Shown piece by piece: positions 37,193 through 47,800 of a stretch of 64,000 nt of DNA. The stretch comes from CBDDBH01 sp965225625 (GTDB lineage Bacteria; Pseudomonadota; Gammaproteobacteria; JADZEE01). Below the pieces are notes generated by a model. The model searched no databases and was not told the DNA's origin. It saw only the letters and a list, made by a program, of their open reading frames with translations. The stretch lies in assembly GCA_965225625.1 (NCBI GenBank), contig CBDDBH010000020.1:62001-126000 (forward strand), given 5' to 3'. Position 1 is the stretch's first letter, and each line of letters starts with the position of its first letter. The position numbers and the translations under genes are program-made.

Positions 37193-38899
37193 TCATCTCT
37201 TTGGGATGTAAAGATCGGTAATAGTCCCGGCGTAAGCCTCCGCGGCAAAGGCAACGGTTTCCGACAAAGTCGGATGCGGATGGATAGTGAGGCCAATATC
37301 CTCAGCGTCACACCCCATCTCGATGGCCAACGCCGCCTCGGCGATGAGATCGCCCGCATTCGGACCGACGATCCCTGCACCCAGCAGCCGCCCGCTAGCC
37401 GGATCAAACAGCAATTTGGTCAAGCCCTCGCTACGACCAAGACTCAACGCGCGGCCGCTTGCCGCCCACGGAAAACTGCTTTTGGCGAAGTCGATGCCGC
37501 GCGATTTCGCGTCGGTTTCGCTCAGCCCGACCCAGGCGACTTCTGGATCGGTATACGCGACCGAGGGGATCACCGAGGCTTCTAATGTACTTTTCTCGCC
37601 AGCGGCTACCTCGGCCGCGACCTTACCTTCGTGCGTTGCCTTGTGCGCAAGCATCGGCTGTCCAACGATATCGCCTATCGCAAAAATATGCGGGACGTTG
37701 GTTCGTTGCTGTTTGTCGACCGGTATAAAACCGCGAGCATCTATCTGCACGCCCGCCGCCTCGGCGCCGATATTACGGCCGTTGGGTGTACGGCCCACTG
37801 CTACCAATACCCGATCAAAGCGCTCACTGACGGGCGCGTCGGGCCCTTGGAAGGTGACGTGCAGACCGTCTGCGCGCGCGTCAACGTCGACAAGCTTGGT
37901 GCCAAGATAAATGTTTTCGTATTGACCGGCGATACGTTGTTGCAGCGGTTTAACGATGTCGCCATCGGCACCGAACATCAATTCATCAAGCAACTCTACG
38001 ACCGTAACGCGCGCGCCGATTTCATGGTAAACGGTTGCCATTTCAAGGCCGATGATGCCGCCGCCAACAACCAGTAATCGCCGCGGAATGTCCGTTAATT
38101 GCAATGCACCCGTGGAATCGATGACCCGCGGATCATCGGGTAGATCCGGCAAACGCGCCGATTCAGATCCGGTGGCAATAATGGCCTGATCAAAACTTAC
38201 GATACGCTGTTCGCCGGCATGCTCGACTTGCAGGCTATTCGCGCTGACAAAGGTCCCGCGTCCCTGGACAATTTCGACTGCACGCTTTTTCGCCAGCCCA
38301 CGCAGGCCACCGGTGAGCTGACCGACTACTTTATCCTTCCACGCACGCAGTTTATCCGGGTCGATTCGGGGTACGTCGAATTCGACCCCGAACTCTCGCA
38401 TTTCCTTCGCATCGCTGATTACCTTAGCGGCATGCAACAGCGCTTTAGACGGAATGCAACCAACGTTGAGGCAAACACCGCCAAGCGCCGCATAACGCTC
38501 GACCATTACGACCCGCTTGCCCAAGTCGGCGGCGCGGAACGCGGCGGTATAACCGCCGGGACCAGAACCAAGCACTAACACTTCGGCGTGCAGATCAAAC
38601 TCGCCCGCGGGTTCAGCGGGCGCGACAATTGGCTCAGCAACTGGAGCCGGTGTTTCCGACGCCACGTCCAACGTCAATATCAAACTGCCTTGAGCGATCT
38701 GATCGCCGACGTTAACCGCCACGCTTGTGACCGTACCCGCCGTCGGCGCCGGGATATCCATCGTCGCCTTGTCACTTTCCAAGGTGATAAGCGACGCTTC
38801 TTTGGTCACCGTATCGCCGGGCTTGACCAATACCTCGATCACCTCGACGGCATCAAAGTCGCCGATGTCAGGTACCGTTACCTGGCGTTGTTCGCTCAT
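37193..38899 (-). CDS. lpdA: Dihydrolipoyl dehydrogenase with N-terminal lipoyl domain
   Basis: E3 flavoprotein reoxidising dihydrolipoyl groups of 2-oxoacid dehydrogenase complexes with NAD. Residues about 5-78 form a lipoyl domain with the modification site ESDKATMDIP; a Pro/Ala/Glu linker follows, then an FAD motif (VLGSGPGGYTAAFRA), the redox disulfide GGVCLNVGCIPSK, the NAD-binding GGGIIGLEMA and the C-terminal His-Glu in HPHPTLSE. The 568-residue fused form is typical of pyruvate dehydrogenase operons, yet aceE and aceF are not adjacent. lipA follows. Confidence 0.95.
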   Translation of the reverse strand: MSEQRQVTVPDIGDFDAVEVIEVLVKPGDTVTKEASLITLESDKATMDIPAPTAGTVTSVAVNVGDQIAQGSLILTLDVASETPAPVAEPIVAPAEPAGEFDLHAEVLVLGSGPGGYTAAFRAADLGKRVVMVERYAALGGVCLNVGCIPSKALLHAAKVISDAKEMREFGVEFDVPRIDPDKLRAWKDKVVGQLTGGLRGLAKKRAVEIVQGRGTFVSANSLQVEHAGEQRIVSFDQAIIATGSESARLPDLPDDPRVIDSTGALQLTDIPRRLLVVGGGIIGLEMATVYHEIGARVTVVELLDELMFGADGDIVKPLQQRIAGQYENIYLGTKLVDVDARADGLHVTFQGPDAPVSERFDRVLVAVGRTPNGRNIGAEAAGVQIDARGFIPVDKQQRTNVPHIFAIGDIVGQPMLAHKATHEGKVAAEVAAGEKSTLEASVIPSVAYTDPEVAWVGLSETDAKSRGIDFAKSSFPWAASGRALSLGRSEGLTKLLFDPASGRLLGAGIVGPNAGDLIAEAALAIEMGCDAEDIGLTIHPHPTLSETVAFAAEAYAGTITDLYIPKR

Positions 38900-39103
38900 A
38901 TCTCCTCCTGGGCGATTGCTCGCTGCGAGCCATTTTACCCGAAGCCGTCATTTGGCACGGCAACACCGCGAAAACGCGCTGATCCCGTGCATTCGACAAA
39001 AACATGAAAAAAACCACCATATCGGGCAAAGTACGGTCGTGGTCACGCGCGAGCGAGGCCGATGCCCAGGAGTAACGGTACACAACCATAAGGAGCCGAA
39101 CCC

Positions 39104-39265
39104 GTGACGCTAAAAATAATGATGGGGATCGTCACGGTGGCATTGTTGTGCGGCTGCGCACCGGAAGTCGGCAGCGATGCGTGGTGCGAAAAGATGAAAG
39201 AGAAGCCAAAAGGCGAATGGACGGCCGATGCCACCGGCAATTTTGCCAAGCACTGCCTGTTTTAG
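39104..39265 (+). CDS. DUF3012 small lipoprotein
   Basis: A 53-residue open frame starting at GTG 39104 with AAGGAG eight bases upstream. A short hydrophobic stretch (IVTVALLCGC) ends in a lipobox-like Cys at about residue 18. The rest, APEVGSDAWCEKMKEKPKG and FAKHCLF, matches the pattern I know for DUF3012, a tiny family of predicted lipoproteins with unknown function and conserved Cys residues. It is divergent from lpdA and upstream of ppk2. Confidence 0.8.
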   Translation: MTLKIMMGIVTVALLCGCAPEVGSDAWCEKMKEKPKGEWTADATGNFAKHCLF

Positions 39266-39347
39266 GCGCAACCCGAACTCTTAATTGCATTACCAAATAC
39301 CCGACCGATCGCACACCTGCGAGTAGTCGGTTTCTGGAGATCTAACA

Positions 39348-40190
39348 ATGTCCAACAAAAAAGCAAAAAAAGACAAGCCCGATTCCAAGGAAAAGACCGA
39401 GAAATCCAAGCGCAAGAAAATAAAAAATAAACTCTATGAGTCCGAACTTTCCAAATTGCAGATCGAACTGGTCAAGATGCAGGAATGGATCAAGCACAAA
39501 GGAATGAGGGTCGTGGTGCTGTTCGAAGGACGCGATGCGGCCGGCAAGGGCGGTAGCATTAAGCGCATAACCCAAAGCCTCAGCCCGCGGGTCTGTCGCG
39601 TGGTCGCATTGCCCGCGCCGACCGAACGCGAGAAAACACAGTGGTATTTTCAACGCTACATTCAACATCTGCCGGCAGCCGGCGAGATGATGATTTTCGA
39701 TCGCAGTTGGTATAACCGCGGCGGCGTCGAACGCGTCATGGGGTTTTGCACAGAAGAAGAATACCGAGAATTTCTGCGTTCCAGTCCGGAATTCGAACGC
39801 ATGCTGGTGCGCTCCGGCATTATGTTGATCAAGTATTGGTTTTCGGTCAGCGATGACGAACAGGAACGTCGTTTTCAGGGACGCATTCACCACCCCACCA
39901 AACATTGGAAGCTCAGTCCCATGGATCTGCAATCACGTTCCAAGTGGGTGGAATACTCCAAGGCCAAAGACGAGATGTTTTCTCATACCGACATCAAACA
40001 GGCGCCGTGGTATGTCGTGGACGGCGACAACAAAAAGCGCGCCAGGCTCAATGTCATCACGCATTTGTTAAGCCTGATCGACTATGAAGATCTGTCTCCG
40101 GAGCCGGTCGAGTTGCCTAAGCGGCAGAAAGAACGCGGCTACGTACGGCCGCCGATGACGGATCAGAATTTCGTTCCGGAAGCCTACTGA
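39348..40190 (+). CDS. ppk2: Polyphosphate kinase 2
   Basis: PPK2 transfers phosphate between polyphosphate and nucleotides. The 280-residue single-domain protein has a Lys-rich N-terminus, Walker A GRDAAGKGGSIKR, the Walker B-like IFDRSWYNRGGVERVMGF (core FDRSWYNR) and the lid EEQERRFQGRI-like segment DEQERRFQGRI. Size and motifs fit class I PPK2, which prefers nucleoside diphosphate phosphorylation by polyphosphate. With phaC nearby, the strain probably stores both PHA and polyphosphate. Confidence 0.94.
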   Translation: MSNKKAKKDKPDSKEKTEKSKRKKIKNKLYESELSKLQIELVKMQEWIKHKGMRVVVLFEGRDAAGKGGSIKRITQSLSPRVCRVVALPAPTEREKTQWYFQRYIQHLPAAGEMMIFDRSWYNRGGVERVMGFCTEEEYREFLRSSPEFERMLVRSGIMLIKYWFSVSDDEQERRFQGRIHHPTKHWKLSPMDLQSRSKWVEYSKAKDEMFSHTDIKQAPWYVVDGDNKKRARLNVITHLLSLIDYEDLSPEPVELPKRQKERGYVRPPMTDQNFVPEAY

Positions 40191-40296
40191 CAAAGGCGGT
40201 CGCGACATCGGCGGCGGCGCCTTGTGGGTGGTTCTGTGTTAGCCCGGTGATCTTCGCCGTCCTTGTGCCGGCGGCGTTATCGTAATTTGGATCAGC

Positions 40297-41667
40297 ATGC
40301 CTGAAGTTCATCCATTGATGATCCTCGCGATCGGCATCGCGACCATCGTGACGATGATCGTCGTGCTCAGGATCAACGCATTTTTTGCGTTGATAACGGC
40401 CGCCTTGATAGTGAGTTTCCTGGCACCGGGCGATACCGCCGACAAAGTCACGCGGGTCGCCGTCGCCTTTGGCAATACCGCGGGCAGCATCGGCATTGTG
40501 ATTGCGATGGCGGCGGTGATCGGCGTGTGCATGCTCGGTAGCGGCGCAGCCGATCGTGTCGTGCGCTGGTGTCTTTCATTGCTCGGAGAACAGCGCGCGG
40601 CAGCGGCTCTCGCTTCGAGCGGATTCGTGCTGGCGGTACCTGTCTTTTTCGACACCGTTTTTTATTTACTGGTACCCCTTGCCAGATCCATGTACCGGCG
40701 AACACAGCGCAATTACGTCAAGTACCTGGTCGCGATCGCGGCCGGCGCGGTAGCTACGCACGCATTGGTACCGCCAACCCCCGGCCCGTTGATCATCGCG
40801 CAAACCCTTGGCATCGATCTGGGCACTATGATTATCGTGGGTGCAGTTGTTGCTTTACCGTCCGCGTTCATGGGGCTTGTGTTTGCAGGATGGGTTGACC
40901 GTCGCATGACGATTGCAATGCGGCCTATCACCGATTCGGACGAACCCGAACCCATTCCAGATGATCGGCTACCCGGCTTATTCGTGTCACTGTTACCGAT
41001 ACTGCTGCCAGTCGTGCTCATCTCGATGAACACGGTCACGCAAACGCTAAGCAGGGATGCAGGACCCGCATGGAAGCAAATGGCGGATTGGACCGCGGTA
41101 ATCGGCAATCCGAATCTGGCGCTGCTGCTCGCCGCGGCGGTTGCGCTGCGGGTATACATTGGCCAGCGATTGCCGACCCGCGAAGGCGTCGCGCAACTCG
41201 TCGAGGGCGCACTCATGAGCGGTGGCATGATTATTCTGATTACCGCCGGTGGCGGGGCCTTCGGCGCCATGCTCAAGGCCGCCCGCATTGGACCGGCGAT
41301 AGAATCGTTGTTTGCGTCGGGTCAGGCAACCGGGTTCGCGTTATTACTACTGGGTTTTTTCGTTGCGGCCTTGCTTAAATTCGCACAGGGCTCGAGCACC
41401 GTGGCGATGATTACCGCCTCGGCCATGTTGGCCACCATGATTTCCGGAGAATCACTGCCAATGCATCCGGTTTACCTGGCAACGGCGATTGGCAGCGGTT
41501 CGCTTGTGGGATCGTGGATGAACGACAGCGGCTTTTGGATTTTTGCAAAAATGGGCGGTCTGACCGAAATCGAAACTTTGAAGTCGTGGACGCCGCTGTT
41601 GGTGGTGGTCGGCATTACCGGCATGCTTATGTCTTTATTGTTAGCGTCGGTCCTGCCGTTGACCTAG
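40297..41667 (+). CDS. GntP family permease (gluconate/organic acid:H+ symporter)
   Basis: 456-residue polytopic inner-membrane protein with about 12-14 hydrophobic segments. Family landmarks include VLAVPVFFDTVFYLLVPLA, ALVPPTPGPL and the C-terminal KFAQGSSTVAMITASAM. GntP members import gluconate, 2-oxo-3-deoxygluconate, D-serine or similar acids. No sugar-acid kinase or dehydrogenase gene is next to it, so the substrate is open. Confidence 0.9.
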   Translation: MPEVHPLMILAIGIATIVTMIVVLRINAFFALITAALIVSFLAPGDTADKVTRVAVAFGNTAGSIGIVIAMAAVIGVCMLGSGAADRVVRWCLSLLGEQRAAAALASSGFVLAVPVFFDTVFYLLVPLARSMYRRTQRNYVKYLVAIAAGAVATHALVPPTPGPLIIAQTLGIDLGTMIIVGAVVALPSAFMGLVFAGWVDRRMTIAMRPITDSDEPEPIPDDRLPGLFVSLLPILLPVVLISMNTVTQTLSRDAGPAWKQMADWTAVIGNPNLALLLAAAVALRVYIGQRLPTREGVAQLVEGALMSGGMIILITAGGGAFGAMLKAARIGPAIESLFASGQATGFALLLLGFFVAALLKFAQGSSTVAMITASAMLATMISGESLPMHPVYLATAIGSGSLVGSWMNDSGFWIFAKMGGLTEIETLKSWTPLLVVVGITGMLMSLLLASVLPLT

Positions 41668-42149
41668 CCCAGTGGCCTCGTTGCGGTGCTCACAGCGTGC
41701 GAGACTCCGTGCCGACCCGCACCGACAAAATCTACGATTTGTGCGGCGTCACCCCCCTATCGGGTGCCTTCCAGGCCGCAAAATGCCAACCTATACGCAT
41801 AAGTTCCTACACTGACTGTCTGTAAGTGCGAACTTCTACACATAAAGTCCAGAATCCATCAACTAGACTTTTTGTCTATACGGAATCTAGCCGCCGCATA
41901 GGCACCAGGCAGCGGCGAACATAAGTAGCGGAGTTGCCAAACAACACGGCGCCCCAGGGATGGGCCACGGCCCTTTGAAGGCAAGACGTATCGTTAACTG
42001 TGGATCCACCGGATGTTTATGGCACACAAATGAACATGTTACAGTCATTTCAACGCGTCAGAGGTTGATTTTATTGAAGAATTACCGGATTTTTACCCAT
42101 TTTATTGGTATTGTTTACCAGATAGTCCGGCAAACGGTAATTTAACGCT
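41668..42149 (+). other. Intergenic region before the pilin cluster, no gene seen
   Basis: 482 bases between the GntP and fimT genes. The first half is GC-rich and the last 100 bases before fimT are AT-rich, as expected of a promoter, but I cannot pick reliable -35/-10 boxes. A TGGCAC at about 42017 is not followed by the GC needed for a sigma-54 site. The open frames here look random. Confidence 0.5.
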
Positions 42150-42749
42150 ATGACACTGTCCGAATCACAGCCTAGACCAAACCGATCACAGTCAGGGTTT
42201 ACGATGATCGAACTCATGATCACCCTGTCAATTGTAGCGATAATGGCTACCGTCGGTGTCCCGGCAATCGGCGATATTATTCAAAAAAACCGGTTGCGGT
42301 CGCAAAGTGGTCTGATCATCGATTCCATCTCAGTGACGCGCAGTGAGGCCGTCAAGCGCCGTCAGGCTGTGGTCATGTGCCGGACGGGTAACCCTACGTC
42401 AGCAACACCAAGCTGTGGTGATGGTAGCGCTGCCAACACCTGGACTACAGGTTGGCTGGTATTTGTCGACAGTAACGGCAACAGCACCTACCAGGCCCCG
42501 GACATACTGCTCAATGCAGTGAATCCCTCGGCAAGCGGCAATGTCACCATCATGACCAGTGGCAACGCCGACAATAATCTCTCTTACAATTCGGATGGCA
42601 CTCTGAATGAAGCCGGCACCGCCAGATTCGCGGTGTGTGATGCTCGCGGTATCAACTACGGCCGTGGCATCAGTGTCGCCCTAGTGGGCCGCGCTTCTAT
42701 CTTCCAGGGCACACCAACCAGCCCCCTGACCAGTTGCACCGCGCCCTAA
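42150..42749 (+). CDS. fimT: GspH/FimT family pseudopilin
   Basis: Minor pilin of the type IV pilus. A short leader ends at the prepilin peptidase site SGFTMIELMITLSIVAIM with Glu5, followed by the hydrophobic assembly helix and a globular C-terminal domain containing Cys pairs. Minor pilins of this class prime pilus assembly, and FimT-type members can bind DNA during natural transformation. It is the first gene of a six-gene cluster in the order of the Pseudomonas fimU-pilV-W-X-Y1-E operon; pilV follows after 11 bases. Confidence 0.9.
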   Translation: MTLSESQPRPNRSQSGFTMIELMITLSIVAIMATVGVPAIGDIIQKNRLRSQSGLIIDSISVTRSEAVKRRQAVVMCRTGNPTSATPSCGDGSAANTWTTGWLVFVDSNGNSTYQAPDILLNAVNPSASGNVTIMTSGNADNNLSYNSDGTLNEAGTARFAVCDARGINYGRGISVALVGRASIFQGTPTSPLTSCTAP

Positions 42750-42760
42750 CGAGAAATTTG

Positions 42761-43381
42761 ATGCCTGAAAACGCTATAAGCTCAGCTTCACTGCTGTTCA
42801 AACGCGTAACAAGACTGCGCCGTCAAACGGGATTTTCCCTGCTCGAGATCATGGTCGCTGTGTTTGTTTTGTCCATTGGGCTCCTCGGCGTTTCCGGTCT
42901 GCAGCACACCTCCAAGCGTTCTAATTATGAGGCGGTGCAGCGAGCAACGGCGACCATGCTCGCGGAGGATATCGTTGAGCGCATCCGTTCCAATGTGGCT
43001 CAAATGACGGTCTACACCAACGCCGGCGCAGGGCGCACGCTGACCGGCACGACCACCGCTGCGACGAATTGTGCGACGGCGGTTTGCACGACCGTGACCC
43101 TGGCTACCTACGACATGTACGAATTCGAGCAGGCACTTATCGGCGCGACTGAAGTATCGGGCACAACCAATACCGGCGGGCTCGCGTCGCCGACCGTCTG
43201 TCTTACCGGACCCGCCCTGGCGCCGGGGACCGTTGTCGTAGCCATCGCGTGGCGGGGCATGACCAGTATCGCCGACCCGACAATCAATGCCTGTGGCTCC
43301 GCGACCGGACTCTACGATGACGGCGCCAACTTGAACGTGTTTCGGCGAGTGTTGGTACTAACTACCTTTTTCGATGATTGA
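42761..43381 (+). CDS. pilV: Type IV pilus modification protein PilV
   Basis: Minor pilin of 206 residues. The prepilin site is TGFSLLEIMVAVFVLSIGLLGVSGLQ, where core GFSLLEIMVAVFVLSIGLLG is typical of PilV. It is followed by the alpha-helical YEAVQRATATMLAEDIVERIR and a Thr-rich globular part with Cys pairs. ATG 42761 is preferred to an upstream TTG that overlaps fimT. It participates in the minor-pilin priming complex with PilW, PilX and PilY1. Confidence 0.9.
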   Translation: MPENAISSASLLFKRVTRLRRQTGFSLLEIMVAVFVLSIGLLGVSGLQHTSKRSNYEAVQRATATMLAEDIVERIRSNVAQMTVYTNAGAGRTLTGTTTAATNCATAVCTTVTLATYDMYEFEQALIGATEVSGTTNTGGLASPTVCLTGPALAPGTVVVAIAWRGMTSIADPTINACGSATGLYDDGANLNVFRRVLVLTTFFDD

Positions 43382-43392
43382 TACAAACTGAT

Positions 43393-44337
43393 ATGCCGAT
43401 CTACAAACAAGCGCGCCCACAACAAGGCATCACCTTAGTTGAACTCATGGTCGCCATGAGTCTGGGACTCGTGATCACTGCCGGCGTCATTTCGATTTAC
43501 GTCCAGGGCGGTCGAGCCGCCTTCCAGGACGACACTTACGCACGCCTGCAGGAAAACGGCCGCTTCGCCATGCTGGAGATGGCGGAAGACTTGAAGATGA
43601 CGGATTTCTGGGGCGAGATGATCGATCCCGCCGGCATTATCACTGCGCTCGCGGCCGGAGAGGACTGTGACATTAACCTGTTGGATGGAGCCACTGCCAT
43701 TCAATACAACAACAGCAGCTCGACTACCACGAGTTCAAATTTCGATGAGACTGCGGACGGCTGTCCTGCGCTTATGGGTGCGATCCGCGCCAACACCGAT
43801 ATTCTCGCCATTAAACGTGTATCCGGCGCAACGACTGCAACGCCGGTCGATAACGTCCTCTATTTGCGGTCCAACGGCGTAATCGGCAGCTTAGTTAATG
43901 ACGCCGCGACGACAGCTCCCACGGTCGGTTTCCAGGATTGGTTGTATCTTCCACGCATTTACTACATCCGCAACGATGCAGTGCCGGCGCTGTGCCGCAT
44001 GAACATTACCAACCTGGCCTTTACCGCGGTGCCAGCCGATGGCTGCATTGCCGAAGGCATTGAGCAATTCCACATACAATTCGGAATCGATACCGATATC
44101 GACGGGGTCGCCAATCAATATATCGCGAACCCGACCGCAGCACAGATCGACACGGCGGTCTCGGCACGCCTTTATGTATTGGCTCGAAGTGCAGTCGGAG
44201 ATCGCACCTACAACAATACCAAAACCTACAACCTCGGCGATGTTGTAGTCGGTCCCGTTAACGATAATTTTTATCGGCGTGTGTACAGCACCACGGTAAC
44301 ACTACGCAATCCGGCAAACCTGATTTTCTTCAACTAG
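43393..44337 (+). CDS. pilW: PilW family minor pilin
   Basis: 314-residue minor pilin with the prepilin site QGITLVELMVAMSLGLVIT (Glu5 present) and the PilW-typical RLQENGRFAMLEMAEDL segment. The large globular domain contains DIDGVANQY. ATG 43393 is chosen over a TTG at 43378 that overlaps the pilV stop; either is possible. It lies between pilV and pilX with short gaps. Confidence 0.9.
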   Translation: MPIYKQARPQQGITLVELMVAMSLGLVITAGVISIYVQGGRAAFQDDTYARLQENGRFAMLEMAEDLKMTDFWGEMIDPAGIITALAAGEDCDINLLDGATAIQYNNSSSTTTSSNFDETADGCPALMGAIRANTDILAIKRVSGATTATPVDNVLYLRSNGVIGSLVNDAATTAPTVGFQDWLYLPRIYYIRNDAVPALCRMNITNLAFTAVPADGCIAEGIEQFHIQFGIDTDIDGVANQYIANPTAAQIDTAVSARLYVLARSAVGDRTYNNTKTYNLGDVVVGPVNDNFYRRVYSTTVTLRNPANLIFFN

Positions 44338-44346
44338 GCAGATCCG

Positions 44347-44826
44347 ATGACCAGGCAGACTTACCCTCCGACGATGAGCGCGCAGCGCGGCACGGTGCTG
44401 TTGTTCTCGTTTATTATCCTGATATCGCTGACCTTCATTGCCATTTCCAGTGTGCGTACCAGCGTCATGGAATTGCGCATTGCCCGCAACGTCGAAGAGA
44501 ACATGAACGCCTTTCAAACGGCACAGGCAGCCGTTGATTTCGTGAAATCTAATAATGCAAACCTGCCGTTTGTCGGCCCGCTGAATACCCCGACCGCGGT
44601 CGCACTGACAGGCAACTCGTTCACGCTTGCGACCGGTGAGACCCTCGTCGCAACCGCGGAACGCACGATCGACTGCGGCCCGCCACCGCGTATGCGCAAC
44701 GGCAGCAGTTTGTTGGCGTTTTCGTCATTTTCTTACCGTATTAATGCCGACCTCGATAAAACAGCGAACGGCCGCGGCCAATCCGAAATCAACCAGGGGA
44801 TACTGCTGCTCGGCCCGAAGTGTTGA
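44347..44826 (+). CDS. pilX: PilX-like pilus assembly protein
   Basis: 159-residue protein with an N-terminal QRGTVLLFSFIILISLTFIA hydrophobic helix, the helical MELRIARNVEENMNAFQTAQ and a small C-terminal domain. As in other PilX proteins the pilin Glu5 is missing. It begins nine bases after pilW and precedes pilY1. The expected role is bridging the minor-pilin core to PilY1. Confidence 0.87.
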   Translation: MTRQTYPPTMSAQRGTVLLFSFIILISLTFIAISSVRTSVMELRIARNVEENMNAFQTAQAAVDFVKSNNANLPFVGPLNTPTAVALTGNSFTLATGETLVATAERTIDCGPPPRMRNGSSLLAFSSFSYRINADLDKTANGRGQSEINQGILLLGPKC

Positions 44827-44855
44827 GGGTAGAGTGAGCCATCAGGAGTTTAATT

Positions 44856-47800
44856 ATGCATCGCAAACTTAAAAACGCATCCTTTGCCGCCCTGCTGACC
44901 TTCACGCTCGGTCTTCTACCCAGCTCTCAGGCTGATGACACGGATATCTACTTGAAACCGAACGTGCCAACAGGTGCTGAGCCATTGGTGATGTTCATTC
45001 TAGATTGGCGTCCCAATCTCGGAGCCAGCGTGTCCTGCCCGGACGATAACGGCGGTTGCGACAAATTGCTCGAAGGGGGTTACATCCGTGATGTGAACAA
45101 TAACGTCAAGGCACGTACTGACGTTGTGTTTTTCGACATAATCCGCGGCGCCTTCATGCGCGTGCTGGATCCCCTGGGCGGCGTGAAGATCGGTTTCATG
45201 CTGAATCACGATCACACAAACAACTGTGAGGGACCTCCAGAGGGAACTAATCCAGCGCAAGAATGCAGCAACGGTGCCTATGTGCTGCAGGGTTTTGTTT
45301 CGATGGAACAAGGCACCGACGATGACAATATCTTTGACCGTAGCGGTGAAGATCCCGATAAGCTCACGCTATTCGACAAGCTCATCAAAATTCCGACACC
45401 CTCCGGTAATCTTTCCCATCCCTTCCAGGGCAAGGAACTCTATTTCGAGTTTTTCCGCTATTTGACCGGACAGGGTGTCTACAATGGTCACAACGGTTTT
45501 GTCGACTTCGGCGACTCCCCTAACGACAGTACCAATTTGATTGATGAAACCACTGCCAAGGGCGGCGATTCTGCCTGGGATCTCAACGCCGAAAAACCAC
45601 TCGTCGCCAACACGCTCCCTGAATATATAAGCCCCTTCATCGGCGCGACGCAGTGCACCAAGACTTTTGCCGTCAATCTGCTGTTCCAGGTTTCACAGCA
45701 GGAAGACGATTCCGACGACGCCATCTTGGTGCAAAACGCTGACGGCATGGACGGGATCAATCTCTCGGGCAACAACAATAGTTTCGATACCGTCCTTCGC
45801 TACATGAAAGACGTCGATTTGGCGGACGGCACCGTCGGTGACGCACCCGATATCGCCGGCACACAAAATGTCATATCGTATTTCGTTGCCCGCGACCAGG
45901 CCCTGCAAGGGACGACCGTGCCCGGATACGCGATCTCCGGCGGCACCCCTGCGGTGATTCCCCTGAGTGAAGACCCGGATGAATTGATAGCGGCGCTCGA
46001 CAACATTCTGAACAATATCTTGAGCGTCAGTACGACGTTCGTGGCGCCCTCGGTGCCAGTCAACGTCTTCAACCGAGCACAGACTTTGAATGAAATTTTC
46101 CTGGCCCTGTTCGAGGCGGAGGAAAACGGCTTGCCGACGTGGCCAGGCAACCTCAAGAAAGTGGTCATCGGCACAAACGCGATCGACCCCGACCTTCTCG
46201 AATTGCAGGATGCGCTGAACCAGCCGGCCATCGACACCAGCGGACGCCTGGCCCTCAACGCACTCACTTTTTACACAGATGCCGGTGACCTGCTGCCGCC
46301 GGTGGACAACGAATCGGCCGTCGGCGCCGACGGGCCTGCTGTCACCCGTGGCGGTGTCGGCCAGCGCATTCCCGGCTACGTGGCCGCCCGCGATGGCGTT
46401 ACAGATCTACCCTTGGTCAATACCGGCACCAACGCCCGACAACTCTTTTACGAAAATTCAGCGGACGCGACCGATGGCCTGACGCCACTCAATGCCGATG
46501 TCACGACCGCCACCGCGCTGTGGACCGAGTTGACCGCGAAATGGCTCACCTCCCCCTCAGCAACGACCTACGCTGGCGCCGTAGCCAACGCGGAACGGGA
46601 ACAGGCGCAACTGGATCTGCGCTGGGCACGCGGTCTCCAGGCCACCAGTTTCGCGGACACTTCGACCATTCGGCCCTGGCTTGTCGGCGATCCTCTGCAC
46701 TCGCGACCACGCCCCATCAACTATGGTGCCCGCAGCCCCTATACCACGGCGAACCCCGACATTCGTATATTGTTCGGCACCAATGACGGCTTCATGCATT
46801 TGATCCGCAACACAACGTCGGCGGGTGTCCAGTCCGGCGTAGAGGATTGGGCCATCATCACTCGGGAAGCGCTCCCGCTTCTGGACCGTTTACGATTGAA
46901 TACTTCGGGGATAGACCCGACCCACCCGCTCACCATCGACGGCTCGCCCTCGGTGCTGCAGAAAGATCTCCTTTTTGACGGCACCATCGATGGTTCCGAC
47001 ACGGTACATGCCGTGTTCGGCCTGCGCCGTGGCGGCAAGTGCTATAACGGTATCGAGTTAACCGACCCGAATGCACCGAAATTTCTCTGGAAGAAGTGCA
47101 AGACCGACGCCGGTTTCGGTGAACTCGGGCAAACCTGGTCTCAGCCGGTGTTCGGCAAGGTGGCCATCGCCGACGTCAACGGAGATAGCGTCATCAACGT
47201 TCTGGACGCAATCGATGTCGCGATCTTCGGCGCCGGCTACAACGGTGACGACGAGGGTGACAATACGGGTGACCTCGGCAAAGACGCGGCGAATCGCAAT
47301 GGCTCAACTGGCACCGATGACGACGAAGGTCGCGGGGTCTTTATCGTCAATGCCCTTACCGGCGACCTGGTGTGGAAGGCGGTCAACGGTGCATCGACCG
47401 CGTTTGTCTCCGCGGATAAAGCGTACACCCACATTGATATGGACGATAGTATTCCCTCCGGTGTGGGGGCTGCCGATACCGATGGCAATGGCTTGACTGA
47501 TAGACTTTATGTCGGTGATACGGGTGGCGTACTCTGGCGCATGGACATTGAGGGCAGCACGATTGCCAACTGGACCGCGACACCGGTCGTTAGTGTCGGC
47601 CGGCACTTTAGCGGCAGTGCTGTAGACGATCGGCGGTTCTTCAACCGGCCCGATATCGTGCAAACCCGCGATGACAGTTCTCCTGCTAACTTCGACGCCG
47701 TATTGATCGGCACGGGGGATCGCGAAAATCCGTTGGGACGAGCGTCGAAAACTACTTTTACCTCTTTAAGGATCGCAATATCTCCAGTGGAACACCGCCG

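Noticed and set aside
42012..42045. Sigma-54 promoter before fimT
   Set aside because: TGGCAC is present but the -12 GC at ten-base spacing is missing.
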